DNA of 64,000 bases. Origin: Limosilactobacillus sp. (GTDB lineage Bacteria; Bacillota; Bacilli; Lactobacillales; Lactobacillaceae). The stretch covers positions 62,001 to 126,000 of the forward strand of contig NZ_JALCQI010000001.1 of assembly GCF_022651205.1 (NCBI RefSeq), given 5' to 3'. Every line of letters starts with the position of its first letter. Position 1 is the stretch's first letter. The position numbers and the translations under genes were made by a program. Shown in pieces: positions 29,289-38,828 of the stretch. The notes beneath the pieces are model-generated. The model ran no database searches, was not told the origin of the DNA, and worked only from the letters and a program-made list of their open reading frames with translations.

Positions 29289-30266
29289 ATGTGTACCAGT
29301 ATCTATCAGGTAACGCTCGACAAAACTCACTTATTGGCCCGGACAATGGATTGGCCCCAGCTGAAGGTATCGCCGTTGTTCGTCCCACGTCAGTTTAAGT
29401 GGGCAACGGCATTTGACCACCGAATTTATACTAATAAGTACGCAATGGTCGGTGGTGGTAGCCTTTCAGCAACCCGGATTGATGTTTCAGACGGGGTAAA
29501 TGAACATGGCTTGATGGCTCAGAAATTAACTTTTGCTAACGGGGCACACTATGTTGATCAGCGAGATCAAAGTAAGACCCAACTAGCAGCGTATGAATTC
29601 ATCTTTTGGCTATTGGGTAATTTTCGAACAGTTACCGAGATTGAGGACCACCTTGATGAAGTCGAATTGATGAGCGAGAAAAATAGCGATACCAAGTATG
29701 GTAATCCGGAGCTTCACTTTGCGGTTGCTGATAAGATGGGGAGAATTGTTGTCATCGAACCTACCCAAAATCCGCTAAGAGTTGTTGAGAATCCGTTAGG
29801 GGTTGTCACTAATAGTCCTAATTTTGAAAAGCAGCTCCAGCAGATGGAAAAGTACGTCGACTTTACAACCGAATTTAAGGAGCACCGGGTACCGCTTAAT
29901 ACGCCACGGGTAACAACCGGTCGCCTTTCTGGAAAGACTAATCCACCAGGCTATTATTCGCCAAGTGCCCGCTTCGTCCGTGCGGCTTATTTAAAGGAAC
30001 GTTCTGATATCCCCCGCGATGAGAAACACGGGGTAATTAGTGAATGGCACCTCTTGGATAGTGTTACGGTACCTCAGAATACGCGTCACCAGGAAACTTA
30101 TTCGGTCTACCGGGCGGTGACGGTTGCTGAAAGCAGAAGTTATTATTTTCAGCCTTACCACCGTGGTGATATTACAAAGTTACAATTAACTTCAGAAATG
30201 CTTGACTGGGATAAGCCGAAAGTTTACCACGTCCCTGACCAATTAACTGTCCGGGAGGTAAAGTAA
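29289..30266 (+). CDS. Choloylglycine hydrolase / penicillin acylase family (Ntn hydrolase)
   Basis: MCTSIYQVTLDKTHLLARTMDW; start at the second ATG gives the N-terminal Cys nucleophile. Confidence 0.88.
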   Translation: MCTSIYQVTLDKTHLLARTMDWPQLKVSPLFVPRQFKWATAFDHRIYTNKYAMVGGGSLSATRIDVSDGVNEHGLMAQKLTFANGAHYVDQRDQSKTQLAAYEFIFWLLGNFRTVTEIEDHLDEVELMSEKNSDTKYGNPELHFAVADKMGRIVVIEPTQNPLRVVENPLGVVTNSPNFEKQLQQMEKYVDFTTEFKEHRVPLNTPRVTTGRLSGKTNPPGYYSPSARFVRAAYLKERSDIPRDEKHGVISEWHLLDSVTVPQNTRHQETYSVYRAVTVAESRSYYFQPYHRGDITKLQLTSEMLDWDKPKVYHVPDQLTVREVK

Positions 30267-31168
30267 TGGCTGATTATCAATGGCAGCTTCGGGAACAGTT
30301 AGTCGCCGATCAGCCAGTGGTGTCGATTCGTGAGTTGTTACAACGTCAGTGGCTCCTTCCGAAAAGGTTCGTTCACTATCTCCGGAGTCGTCGTCAAGTG
30401 TTGATCAATGGTGAATATCAGTCAATGAATACCCTTATTCATTCTGGGGATCAAGTGACTCTGCAATTTAGAGGAGATGAATTTCGGCAGTCAGATGCTA
30501 ATCAGTACTTACCGACAGCAACGCCGCATTTAAATGTCCTATATGAAAACCGCGATCTGGTAGTTGTCAATAAACCGCGGGGACAGAAAAGTCATCCTAA
30601 CGAAAAGGGGGAAACCGGGACATTAATGAACGATGTTGCTGGTTACTTGCATCACCAAGCATATATGGTTCACCGAATTGATCAGCAAACTAGTGGTGCA
30701 GTAATTGTTGCAAAAAATCCAATCGTTGTGCCGATCTTGGACCGTTTGATTAGTCGTGGGCAAATTCACCGTGAATACCTGGCAATCGTTACTGGACGAC
30801 TGACAGGAAGCGGTGAGTGGAACTGGCCAATTGGGGATGACCCGACAGATCCGTGGCGCCGGATGGTTAATGGAGAAGCAGCTCAGCCAGCGCAAACATT
30901 CTACCAGACACTCGCCGCTACTGAGCAAGCTTCATTAGTACGGCTAAAACTTGGGACGGGAAGGACTCACCAACTTCGTGTCCACCTTGCTCATAGTGGC
31001 CATCCGATTATTGGTGACCCGATCTATAATCCTGGATCTGGTGAGGGGATGCTCCTTCATGGGCAAAGGCAACGATTGGTTTTACCATTCTCAAATGAGC
31101 AACTTGAAATTATTGCACCAGTTCCAACTTATTTTGAGCGGGATCTGGTAAAATATCATTTAGAATAA
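30266..31168 (+). CDS. RluA/RluD family pseudouridine synthase
   Basis: YMVHRIDQQTSGAVIVAKN HRLD-like motif; GRTHQLRVHLAHSGHPIIGDPIY. Confidence 0.93.
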   Translation: MADYQWQLREQLVADQPVVSIRELLQRQWLLPKRFVHYLRSRRQVLINGEYQSMNTLIHSGDQVTLQFRGDEFRQSDANQYLPTATPHLNVLYENRDLVVVNKPRGQKSHPNEKGETGTLMNDVAGYLHHQAYMVHRIDQQTSGAVIVAKNPIVVPILDRLISRGQIHREYLAIVTGRLTGSGEWNWPIGDDPTDPWRRMVNGEAAQPAQTFYQTLAATEQASLVRLKLGTGRTHQLRVHLAHSGHPIIGDPIYNPGSGEGMLLHGQRQRLVLPFSNEQLEIIAPVPTYFERDLVKYHLE

Positions 31169-31184
31169 ACAAAAAGGGGGACAC

Positions 31185-31952
31185 TTGTTGTCACTTTTAG
31201 GAAAACTTTACGGTCCATTCTTTGATGGTCATAATTGGGCAACCGTTATTACTTCAGGTCAGGATTGGCTAATCATTTTTTCACTGGTCTTGATTGAGTG
31301 TTTGCTGTCAGTTGATAATGCAATCGTTCTTGCTGCCCAGACTCGGGTACTGCCATCGTTAAAAGAGCAGGAAGAATCACTATTCTATGGTATCTGGGGT
31401 TCGTATATTTTTCGTTTCTTGGTTATCGGTCTAGGTACCTACTTGATCCACTTTTGGGAAATTAAGGTTCTGGGATCTGCCTACTTACTTTACCTGGTTT
31501 ACCGCTTCTTTAGCGCAAAATTCGGTAAGAAAGAGATTGGAGAGAAGAAGACTAAGAAGCGAAAATGGGGGACAAAGTTAACGGGACGGAAATTATTCTG
31601 GTCCGTTGTGGCTCAAATTGAAATGATGGATATTGTCTTCTCAATTGATTCCGTTTTAGCATCGCTGGCCGTTTCCAGTAATCCAGTAATTGTTCTGATT
31701 GGTGGAATGATCGGGATTGCATGTATGCGGGGAGTCGCTGAGGTGATTATGAAGCTAATGCGGAAGGTCCCTGAGCTTGAACCAATGGCATATATTCTGA
31801 TTTTTGTTATTGCGATTAAGCTATTTCTTACCATTCCGGCAATTGACATTGAAATCCCATCAAGTGTCTTTGGAATCTTCGTTCTAGTTGTCCTTGTGGC
31901 AACCCTAATTATCCATTACCTTCGCCGACCAAAGAAAAAGGAGAATGAATAA
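31185..31952 (+). CDS. TerC family integral membrane protein
   Basis: IECLLSVDNAIVLAAQ and EMMDIVFSIDSVLA TerC motifs. Confidence 0.92.
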   Translation: MLSLLGKLYGPFFDGHNWATVITSGQDWLIIFSLVLIECLLSVDNAIVLAAQTRVLPSLKEQEESLFYGIWGSYIFRFLVIGLGTYLIHFWEIKVLGSAYLLYLVYRFFSAKFGKKEIGEKKTKKRKWGTKLTGRKLFWSVVAQIEMMDIVFSIDSVLASLAVSSNPVIVLIGGMIGIACMRGVAEVIMKLMRKVPELEPMAYILIFVIAIKLFLTIPAIDIEIPSSVFGIFVLVVLVATLIIHYLRRPKKKENE

Positions 31953-32275
31953 TGGCTAAAGAAATTACTGATCAGACATTTGTAGCGGCTACTAAGGATG
32001 TGCCACTAGCAATTGTTGACTTTTGGGCACCATGGTGTGGGCCATGCAAAATGATGGCACCGGCCTTGGAGCACCTTGAAGAGAAATACCATGATCAGAT
32101 TAAGTTTTTTAAATTAAATGTTGATGATAATAAAGAAATCGCCGCTAAATATAAAGTGATGAGTATCCCAACCTTAGTACTTCTTCGCAATGGGGTAGCT
32201 AAGGAAAAGGTAACCGGCTTCTATCCAGAGGCAAAGTTAGATCATTACTTAGGGCGAAAAGTTAACGAAGCATAA
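31952..32275 (+). CDS. trxA: Thioredoxin
   Basis: VDFWAPWCGPCKMMAPAL (WCGPC); MSIPTLVL cis-Pro. Confidence 0.95.
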   Translation: MAKEITDQTFVAATKDVPLAIVDFWAPWCGPCKMMAPALEHLEEKYHDQIKFFKLNVDDNKEIAAKYKVMSIPTLVLLRNGVAKEKVTGFYPEAKLDHYLGRKVNEA

Positions 32276-32279
32276 AATA

Positions 32280-32328
32280 TAAAAGCCACTAGAATTCGGT
32301 TTAAGCGAGTCCTAGTGGCTTTGTTTTT
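32280..32328. terminator. Terminator
   Basis: AAAAGCCACTAGAATTCG...CGAGTCCTAGTGGCTTTGTTTTT. Confidence 0.75.
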
Positions 32329-32337
32329 GTATTAAGT

Positions 32338-33029
32338 TTAGTTGTTAACCTTAACCCGAAAGTTGTGGTGGAGACCATGCCAAATATGGTGGTCGAAAAA
32401 GCCGATTGCCGGGCCGTTTGTAAATAACGCAAAAAGGGTCCCGATATTGATGGCATATAGGTGGCCGTCAATTAAAAATATGATTAGCATAATGATGATT
32501 GGCGGGAGAAAATTAACTAGTTGAGCAACAATAACGTTATTGTGAAGATAAAGAAAACGGAGAATGTTGGTAGTATCGTCGTTCGGGTGCATTATGAGGT
32601 TAGCTCGCTGATAGATTGAAATGGCACAGCAGAACGAACGTGAGCACCCCAATGAAACAGAGAACAACACGGATAATTATTGGTAGTTTTGGAACGCCTA
32701 TCCAGTTAAAGAAGGCCAGAAAAACATCAACAAAGTAACTAAAGCAGGCGATGAAGCCAACTTCACCAAAGAAACGTAATTTATCCCATTGGTGAATCAA
32801 AATTTGATTAGCAATTGCTACCTAGTACACCAACAGTAAACATCGGTAAGTCGACTGATGTACCAACGATTGCAGCAATGTTAACTTCCGAGGCGGTCCA
32901 TGGACTTGTCCCCATGGCAGTTGAAGCTGTGAGACCATTTCCTAATGCATTTAGAACTAATCCGATAATCAGTGCAAGAATCCGGATTGACATCGGATTG
33001 TTGTGGTGGACCAATTGTGAAGTTTTCAA
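32338..33029 (-). pseudogene. YczE/YitT-like membrane protein disrupted by two frameshifts
   Basis: MSIRILALIIGLVLNALGNGLTASTAMGTSPWTASE... reading frame breaks near 32808 and near 32626, and continues in other frames. Confidence 0.78.
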
Positions 33030-33031
33030 TA

Positions 33032-34367
33032 TTAATTTCCTTCTTTGTTAAAATGCGGTTCGTAAACTTTATAGAAAATAAGACTTAATATTAACGTTAG
33101 CATATCTGAACAAGCCTGAGCCGCTAATATCCCAGTGTAGCCGAAGAAGTGAGCTAAGATTGCAATTGAAAAGCCAAAGATGAGTCCTTGACGACTAAAC
33201 GAAAGCCAGAAAGCAGGAGATGCCTTTCCCATTGATTGGAAGGCCGTGGTGAATACCAAAATAATCCCAGCAAACGTTGTTGTTAACGAAAGCCACCGAA
33301 GCATTAATGCTCCTTCTTTAACGATTATTGGATCATTCATAAAGATCCGAATAACGTTTGGGGCAAAAATGAGAAGCAGAATTGTTAATCCGATGTTAAT
33401 TGAAGAAATAACAAATAGATCAAAGTGAATAATTTCATAGAAGCGTTTTTCGTTTTTTGCCCCATAGGCATAACCAATTAAGGGCTGAGCACCAAAAGCA
33501 AAGCCGACGATAATCATCACGATGATGGAATTGGCTTTCATCGCAATCCCCATTGCGGCAACGCTATTAGCCCCCGTATGAAATTAGATAACGATTGGTC
33601 ATGGCAGTTGCAAAGGAAACCATGATGTTAGTGATTGAAGCGGGGATACCGATTGCATAGATTTGCAATTGAAGATGACGATTGATTTTGGTTTCGTGAA
33701 TCGAAGTCGTCAACTTTTTACTTTTTGTCCTTAAGTAGTAAACCATGATAATATCAGCAATCACGCTAGAAGTAACGGTCGCAAGTGCTGATCCCGCAGC
33801 TCCTAATCCACAAGTGAAAATAAAGATCGGGTTAAGGAAGACGTTAATGATTGTACCGGCCATTGAGGCAATCATCGATTGGATCGCCAGACCTTCTGTT
33901 CGGAGAATATTGGTTGGTGATAGGCCAAAGATGATAAAAGCCGCACCCCAGGCGATTACCAAGTAATACTCACGAGCGTACTTCCAAGTGGTTGATGAGG
34001 CACCGAGCATGTGAAGAATCGGGTTTTGAAAAATTAACATTAATGCGGTGACGATGAGTCCACAAGCAATTGAATAGTAGAAGCAATATCCTGAAACATT
34101 TCTTGCAATCCGGTCCTTGTGTTCACCAAAGAGGCGGGAGATTAGCGAGCTACCACCAAGACCAAAAATATCACCGATCGCAATCATCAGGGTAAAAATT
34201 GGTGCTCCCTGAGATACCCCTGCGACCAAGTCAGGGTTACCGGTCTTCGAAACGAAGAAAGTATCAACTAGGTTATAGATAAGTGTGACAGCCATGCTTA
34301 GCACCACTGGTAGTGCAAGGGTAAAGTAGGCTTTTCTTATTGAAGTGTGTTCAAATAGGTTATCCAC
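33032..34367 (-). pseudogene. MATE family efflux transporter split by one frameshift
   Basis: N-part 34367-33567 ends RYLISYGG*; removing one G of the G5 run at 33571-33575 gives RYLISYGANSVAAMGIAMKAN continuous with the 33553-33032 ORF. Confidence 0.85.
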
Positions 34368-34499
34368 AAAAATCCTCCTGTTAGAAATAGTTATTTAAAT
34401 CATTAAAGAGACCGAGGATAATCTCAGTCTCTAGTATTTAAAGGATATTGATATTGTAGCGCAGGAGGGGATGGTTGTGTAAGGACTTTTTATGACTGG

Positions 34500-34763
34500 A
34501 GTGAGAGCTCGGCTCAGCTACTGTGCTTCGCCGAGTTTTCTACTGTTACATAGTTTAAACGTACTTCGCCCCGAGTTCCCTAAAGCTAGCAACCTCCACC
34601 TCCGACGGCAAGGCGCCGTTGCTTAGACGACAGAGTCGAGATCTGCTTGCCAGGGACTTGCTAGAGCTAACGCACTTCTGGCTAGACGTGAACAAGTCAC
34701 GCCTTCGCCAGAAGACATCGTTAGCCAACCGCAAGTCCTCTGCTGGCTTCGCACTCTCTTCCT
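34500..34763 (-). repeat. Modular palindromic repeat R5, composite, abutting the arsR stop codon
   Basis: Minus strand: GAGAGTGCGAAGCCAGCAGAGGACTTGCGG...CTTCTGGCGAAGGCGTGACTTGTTCACGTCTAGCCAGAAG (as R3), then CGGCGCCTTGCCGTCGGAGGTGGAGG (as R1/R2), tail ACTATGTAACAGTAGAA. Confidence 0.88.
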
Positions 34764-35144
34764 CTAATACAAATTCTTCGGATGTGGTTCGCCTTTGATT
34801 TCGTGTTTAACGTGGGCGAGCATGTCATCGGTTAATTCCATGATATGAGGATCATCAAGAATGTAGAAGACTCGGGTGCCGGAGCGGCGAGAACAAACTA
34901 GTTGGTAACGACGGAGGATTCCTAGTTGTTTGGAAACCACTGGCTGAGCAAGGCCAAGATCATTAACAATTGTTTTTACATCAACCTCATTAGTTTGATG
35001 ACGAAGGTAGTAAAGAATTTTAATTCGCGTACTATTGCTTAATACTTTGTAAATCTTTGCCGCTTCATTAATTAAGACATCTGCTTGTTCCACGGGTAAA
35101 GTCCTCCATCGCTTTTTGATGAATATTATACCAGACCAACCCAC
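34764..35144 (-). CDS. ArsR/SmtB family transcriptional regulator (CadC-like)
   Basis: VLSNSTRIKILYYLRHQTNEVDVKTIVNDLGLAQPVVSKQLGILRRYQLV. Confidence 0.9.
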   Translation of the reverse strand: MGWSGIIFIKKRWRTLPVEQADVLINEAAKIYKVLSNSTRIKILYYLRHQTNEVDVKTIVNDLGLAQPVVSKQLGILRRYQLVCSRRSGTRVFYILDDPHIMELTDDMLAHVKHEIKGEPHPKNLY

Positions 35145-35701
35145 TGTGCCAAGTGATGAATCAGTCCACTATCAAAGAAGACATAGATTCCGACCCCAAT
35201 ATAAACAATCTTCATTAACAGTTCACTATACTTATCCATAAACCGAGCGACTGGAGATAGTTTGCCGATTCCCTTAATCAAGATTACAACGAGAACGGTG
35301 AGGATCAGGATGAAACTCAATGCTAAACCAAAGTGACTAAGCGGAATTCCAGTTAAGATTGGTAAGAAGATCGAGAGATTGCAGCCAGAACAAACTGCAA
35401 GGTAAGTTATAAGAACAATTAGAATTGGCGATCGGGTGGCTGATTGCTGATTTGGATCTTCGTCATTATCGTGAAGCGCCATGTAAATTGGTAAAATTCC
35501 AAGAAAACCAAGGATCCATTCGGGAAGGAAGAGTGCAAGAACCTTTCCGGCAGCAAAACTAGTGGTGACCAGGAGTGCGACCCCAATCACATAGCCAATA
35601 ATGACGTCTCGCAATGGATACTTATTAACCAAACAAAGCAAGATAAAGAAGAAGTCCAGGTTAACTGCGATAAAGGTAACAAAAAGAAGCCAATAATTCA
35701 T
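35126..35701 (-). CDS. cadD: CadD family cadmium resistance transporter
   Basis: LysE/CadD-like membrane protein LDFFFILLCLVNKYPLRDVIIGYVIGV; co-transcribed with arsR. Confidence 0.85.
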   Translation of the reverse strand: MNYWLLFVTFIAVNLDFFFILLCLVNKYPLRDVIIGYVIGVALLVTTSFAAGKVLALFLPEWILGFLGILPIYMALHDNDEDPNQQSATRSPILIVLITYLAVCSGCNLSIFLPILTGIPLSHFGLALSFILILTVLVVILIKGIGKLSPVARFMDKYSELLMKIVYIGVGIYVFFDSGLIHHLAQWVGLV

Positions 35702-35714
35702 GGTTTAAACCTCC

Positions 35715-35768
35715 AATATTCCAAAAACGATATATTTCATTTTAAATATATATCACTTTTGGAATATT
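35715..35768 (-). promoter_or_regulatory. cadD promoter with nested inverted-repeat operator
   Basis: Outer arms AATATTCCAAAA/TTTTGGAATATT; inner palindrome GATATATTTCATTTTAAATATATATC; promoter TTGTAA-17-TATATT. Confidence 0.7.
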
Positions 35769-35775
35769 TACAAGG

Positions 35776-36540
35776 TTAATCTTCAAAATAGGTGTAAAGT
35801 TTCTCTGTTGTTAGGGATTCCTTTTCTTCTCCCTTAAAGTCAGCTTTAACTTGGCCGTCTTTTAGGACAATTAGGCGATTCCCGTAAGTTAAAGCATCCT
35901 CAAGGTGGTGAGTAATCATTAGTGCTGTCAGGTGATCCTGATTAATCCGTTCATTAGTTGCGTGGAGGAGGTTTAAACTTGTGTGCGGATCAAGGGCAGC
36001 TGTATGTTCATCCAGTAGGAGAATGTCTGGCCGCTTAAGAGTTGCCATTAAGAAGCTTAGGGCTTGACGTTGACCACCAGAAAGTGCTCCGGTTGCCGTT
36101 GTCATCCGGTTCTCAAGACCATTGTTCATTGTAGCGGCAAGTTTAGTAAACCGTTCCATGTTCTGCTTAAGTTTACGAAGAACGAGGTGGCGCTTTTCAC
36201 CACGCTTTATAGCAAGTAACATGTTTTCAGCAACAGTCATTCGGGGAGCCGTTCCAAGCTTAGGATCCTGGAAGACCCGAGCAAGAAAAGTGGTTCGCTG
36301 TTCTTCGGTTGAATGGGTAATATCTTTACCGTTATGAAGAATTTGCCCGCTGTCCGCTTGGAGATTACCCCCGATGACGTTGAAGAGGGTTGATTTTCCA
36401 GCACCGTTAGTGCCGACAATGGTAATGAAATCTCCTTCATTAATTTTAAGGTTAATCCCCTTAAGAATTGTGGTCTCGTTTGCGGTGCCCTTATTAACAA
36501 CCGTCTTGACATTTTTTAGTTCTAAAATTGGTTTATTCAT
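35776..36540 (-). CDS. ABC transporter ATP-binding protein (TrpZ-like)
   Basis: GTNGAGKST, LSGGQRQAL, ILLLDEHTAALDP. Confidence 0.87.
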   Translation of the reverse strand: MNKPILELKNVKTVVNKGTANETTILKGINLKINEGDFITIVGTNGAGKSTLFNVIGGNLQADSGQILHNGKDITHSTEEQRTTFLARVFQDPKLGTAPRMTVAENMLLAIKRGEKRHLVLRKLKQNMERFTKLAATMNNGLENRMTTATGALSGGQRQALSFLMATLKRPDILLLDEHTAALDPHTSLNLLHATNERINQDHLTALMITHHLEDALTYGNRLIVLKDGQVKADFKGEEKESLTTEKLYTYFED

Positions 36541-37432
36541 GTGGCTGCACTCCCTTCATGATTGGCTTCCGGAGATGAACGACCTTTTCTAATTGTGGTA
36601 ACATCATGCAGATTGCGAGGACAACTGAAGAGATCAAGTTAAGATCATTAGCGGAGAAGCCAAGTTGGAGTACCGCAAGAAGGATTAGCCGGTAAATAAT
36701 TGAACCGAGGGTTACGGCAACTAGTCGTTGGTTAAGTGTTAAATCACCAAACGCTACTTCACCGATAATAATGGAAGCAAGGGCAATTACGATTGTCCCG
36801 ATCCCCATGTTAACATCAGCGTAACCGTTACTTTGCGCTACTAGAGCACCACAAAGGGCAACCATCCCGTTGGAAACCATTAGCCCCACATTGATCATTG
36901 AATCGGTGTGAATCCCTAATGATTTAGCCATTGTTGGGTTATCACCGGTGGCAATGAAGCCTTGACCATAATCGGTTGCTAAGAAAAGCATCATTAATAC
37001 CGTAACGATGATGATTACGATCAGACCGACAGAGACACTGTCAAAGAACTGGGGGAGTTGCTGAAGAAAGTTACCATTAAAAAGGGTCGGCTTTCCAAGC
37101 AAGGAAATGTTAGACTTTCCCATAATCCGTAAGTCAACGGAGTAAATCGCGGTCATTGTAAGAATCCCGGCTAAAAGACTCGGGATCTTCCCCTTAGTAT
37201 AGAGGAGACCAGTGATTAGTCCGGCGATCATCCCCGCACCAATTGCTAATAACGTTGCCAAAAATGGGTTAATTCCGTTTGAAATAGCGGTAACGGCAGT
37301 AGCAGCACCGAGAGGAAAGGTCCCTTCAACAGTCATATCAGCAAAATCGAGAATCCTAAATGTAAGGTAGAGACCGAGACCGAGAAGAGCCCATAACAGT
37401 CCCTGCCCGATTGATGAGACGATTAAATTCAT
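36533..37432 (-). CDS. ABC transporter permease (TrpY-like, BPD type 2)
   Basis: RILDFADMTVEGTFPLGAA typical of this permease family. Confidence 0.87.
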   Translation of the reverse strand: MNLIVSSIGQGLLWALLGLGLYLTFRILDFADMTVEGTFPLGAATAVTAISNGINPFLATLLAIGAGMIAGLITGLLYTKGKIPSLLAGILTMTAIYSVDLRIMGKSNISLLGKPTLFNGNFLQQLPQFFDSVSVGLIVIIIVTVLMMLFLATDYGQGFIATGDNPTMAKSLGIHTDSMINVGLMVSNGMVALCGALVAQSNGYADVNMGIGTIVIALASIIIGEVAFGDLTLNQRLVAVTLGSIIYRLILLAVLQLGFSANDLNLISSVVLAICMMLPQLEKVVHLRKPIMKGVQPHE

Positions 37433-38418
37433 TTGAATACTTCCCCCTTTGTTTGAGCTTCGTGTTCAAATTGAGCTGGAATTTGAAGGTGGAGCTTCTT
37501 TGCCTGCTTAAGATTGAGGACCGGGTCACCATGGCGTACATACTCAATTGGCATGTTACCGATCTGCTTCCCCTTGATTACTTTTACCGTCATCTTGGCA
37601 CTCATAACCCCAAGTTTGTATTGGTTAACGCTATATGTAGCGACACCACCCTGTTTAACCATCGTATCACTAGCTGGAAAGACGGGTTTGTTAACTGCAT
37701 CGGCATTTTTTACTAGCGTTTGCATTGCACCGGCAACTGTATTATCGGTTGGGACAATCACGGCATCGACTTGACTTAACATTTGTTGTGAAACCTGGTT
37801 TAAGTCGTTACTGTTAGAAATCGAGTAAGCCTTAAGGTTGATGTGCATTTTCTTGCATTCACGGACAATTTGGTGGTAACCAGTGACACCGGAACTATCG
37901 TTTGAAGTGTAAATGACCCCGAGTGTTTTTAAGTTTGGTACAAATTGCTTAATCAATGTTAATTGTTGATGAACGGGTGCAAGGTCAGAGACCCCACTGA
38001 TATTGCTACCAGGGTGTTCATTATTTTTTACAAGTCCGGCACCTTGTGGATTAGAAACCGCACCAAGGACGATTGGAATTTTACTGGTTGAGTTCGCTAA
38101 TGCTTGGGAAGCTGGTGTGGTAATTCCAAAAAGCACCGTTGGATTATCGTTGGCTAATGTATTCGCCATCGTCTTCAGGTTACTTTGATCACCGTTTGCG
38201 TTTTCGTATTCAATTTTAATATTTTTACCGTTGTGGTAACCTTCCTTAGCAAGTTCATCAATAAATCCTTTGTAGATCTGGTCTAAGGCGGGATGGTGCA
38301 TTAGAGTTAAGACACCGACCTTCGGAACTCGCTGCTTAGTAACGCCGCCATTTTCAGTGAAAAAGGCGATCCCGAGGAATCCCAACAATAGGATAATTAC
38401 CGTATACATCCTTTTCAT
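37429..38418 (-). CDS. ABC transporter substrate-binding protein (TrpX-like)
   Basis: KVGVLTLMHHPALDQIYKGFIDELAKEGYHNGKNIKIEYENANGDQ, ABC_sub_bind family. Confidence 0.9.
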   Translation of the reverse strand: MKRMYTVIILLLGFLGIAFFTENGGVTKQRVPKVGVLTLMHHPALDQIYKGFIDELAKEGYHNGKNIKIEYENANGDQSNLKTMANTLANDNPTVLFGITTPASQALANSTSKIPIVLGAVSNPQGAGLVKNNEHPGSNISGVSDLAPVHQQLTLIKQFVPNLKTLGVIYTSNDSSGVTGYHQIVRECKKMHINLKAYSISNSNDLNQVSQQMLSQVDAVIVPTDNTVAGAMQTLVKNADAVNKPVFPASDTMVKQGGVATYSVNQYKLGVMSAKMTVKVIKGKQIGNMPIEYVRHGDPVLNLKQAKKLHLQIPAQFEHEAQTKGEVFK

Positions 38419-38439
38419 AAGATAAACTCCTTCCAAATT

Positions 38440-38645
38440 AAAAAACGGAGAACCACATGCGAATGGCTCCCCGTTTTAACAAAAGAAAAGCCTGCATGTT
38501 TGATCCATGCAGACTGAATAAATGATCACTTTCAGCCGGCACAGATGCAATCTGTCATCTCAGGTTGCATCCATGACGAATTCAACCCGAACTACCGGCT
38601 TTGCCAACGAAGACTTAACTTGTTGCGATTTAAAGTAATCATTTA
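38440..38645 (-). promoter_or_regulatory. Structured leader RNA with two successive terminator hairpins upstream of the TrpX-like operon
   Basis: Minus strand P1 GATTACTTT/AAAGTGATC, P2 AGCCGG/CCGGCT, P3 GGATGCAA/TTGCATCT with pseudoknot potential; terminators CTGCATG...CATGCAGGCTTTTCTTTT and CGGGGAGCCA...TGGTTCTCCGTTTTTT. Confidence 0.72.
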
Positions 38646-38828
38646 ACATTCTCCCGTTCATTTAGATTGTCTATAGTTTAGCGAAGGGTTATCTGGATGT
38701 CAAGGTAAAAATGAGACTTTTTTAATAATCACATTAAAGAGTGGAGAAGGCTTTGGTTTGGAGAGCAATTTAATTTGTGTTACCATATTAAGCAGTTTAA
38801 AACGGCAAAATGAGGAGAGAGAAACGAC

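Noticed and set aside
34400-34440. Hairpin GAGACTGAGATTATCCTCGGTCTC upstream of the MATE pseudogene as a riboswitch
   Set aside because: A simple hairpin only, with no aptamer-like context, upstream of a disrupted gene.
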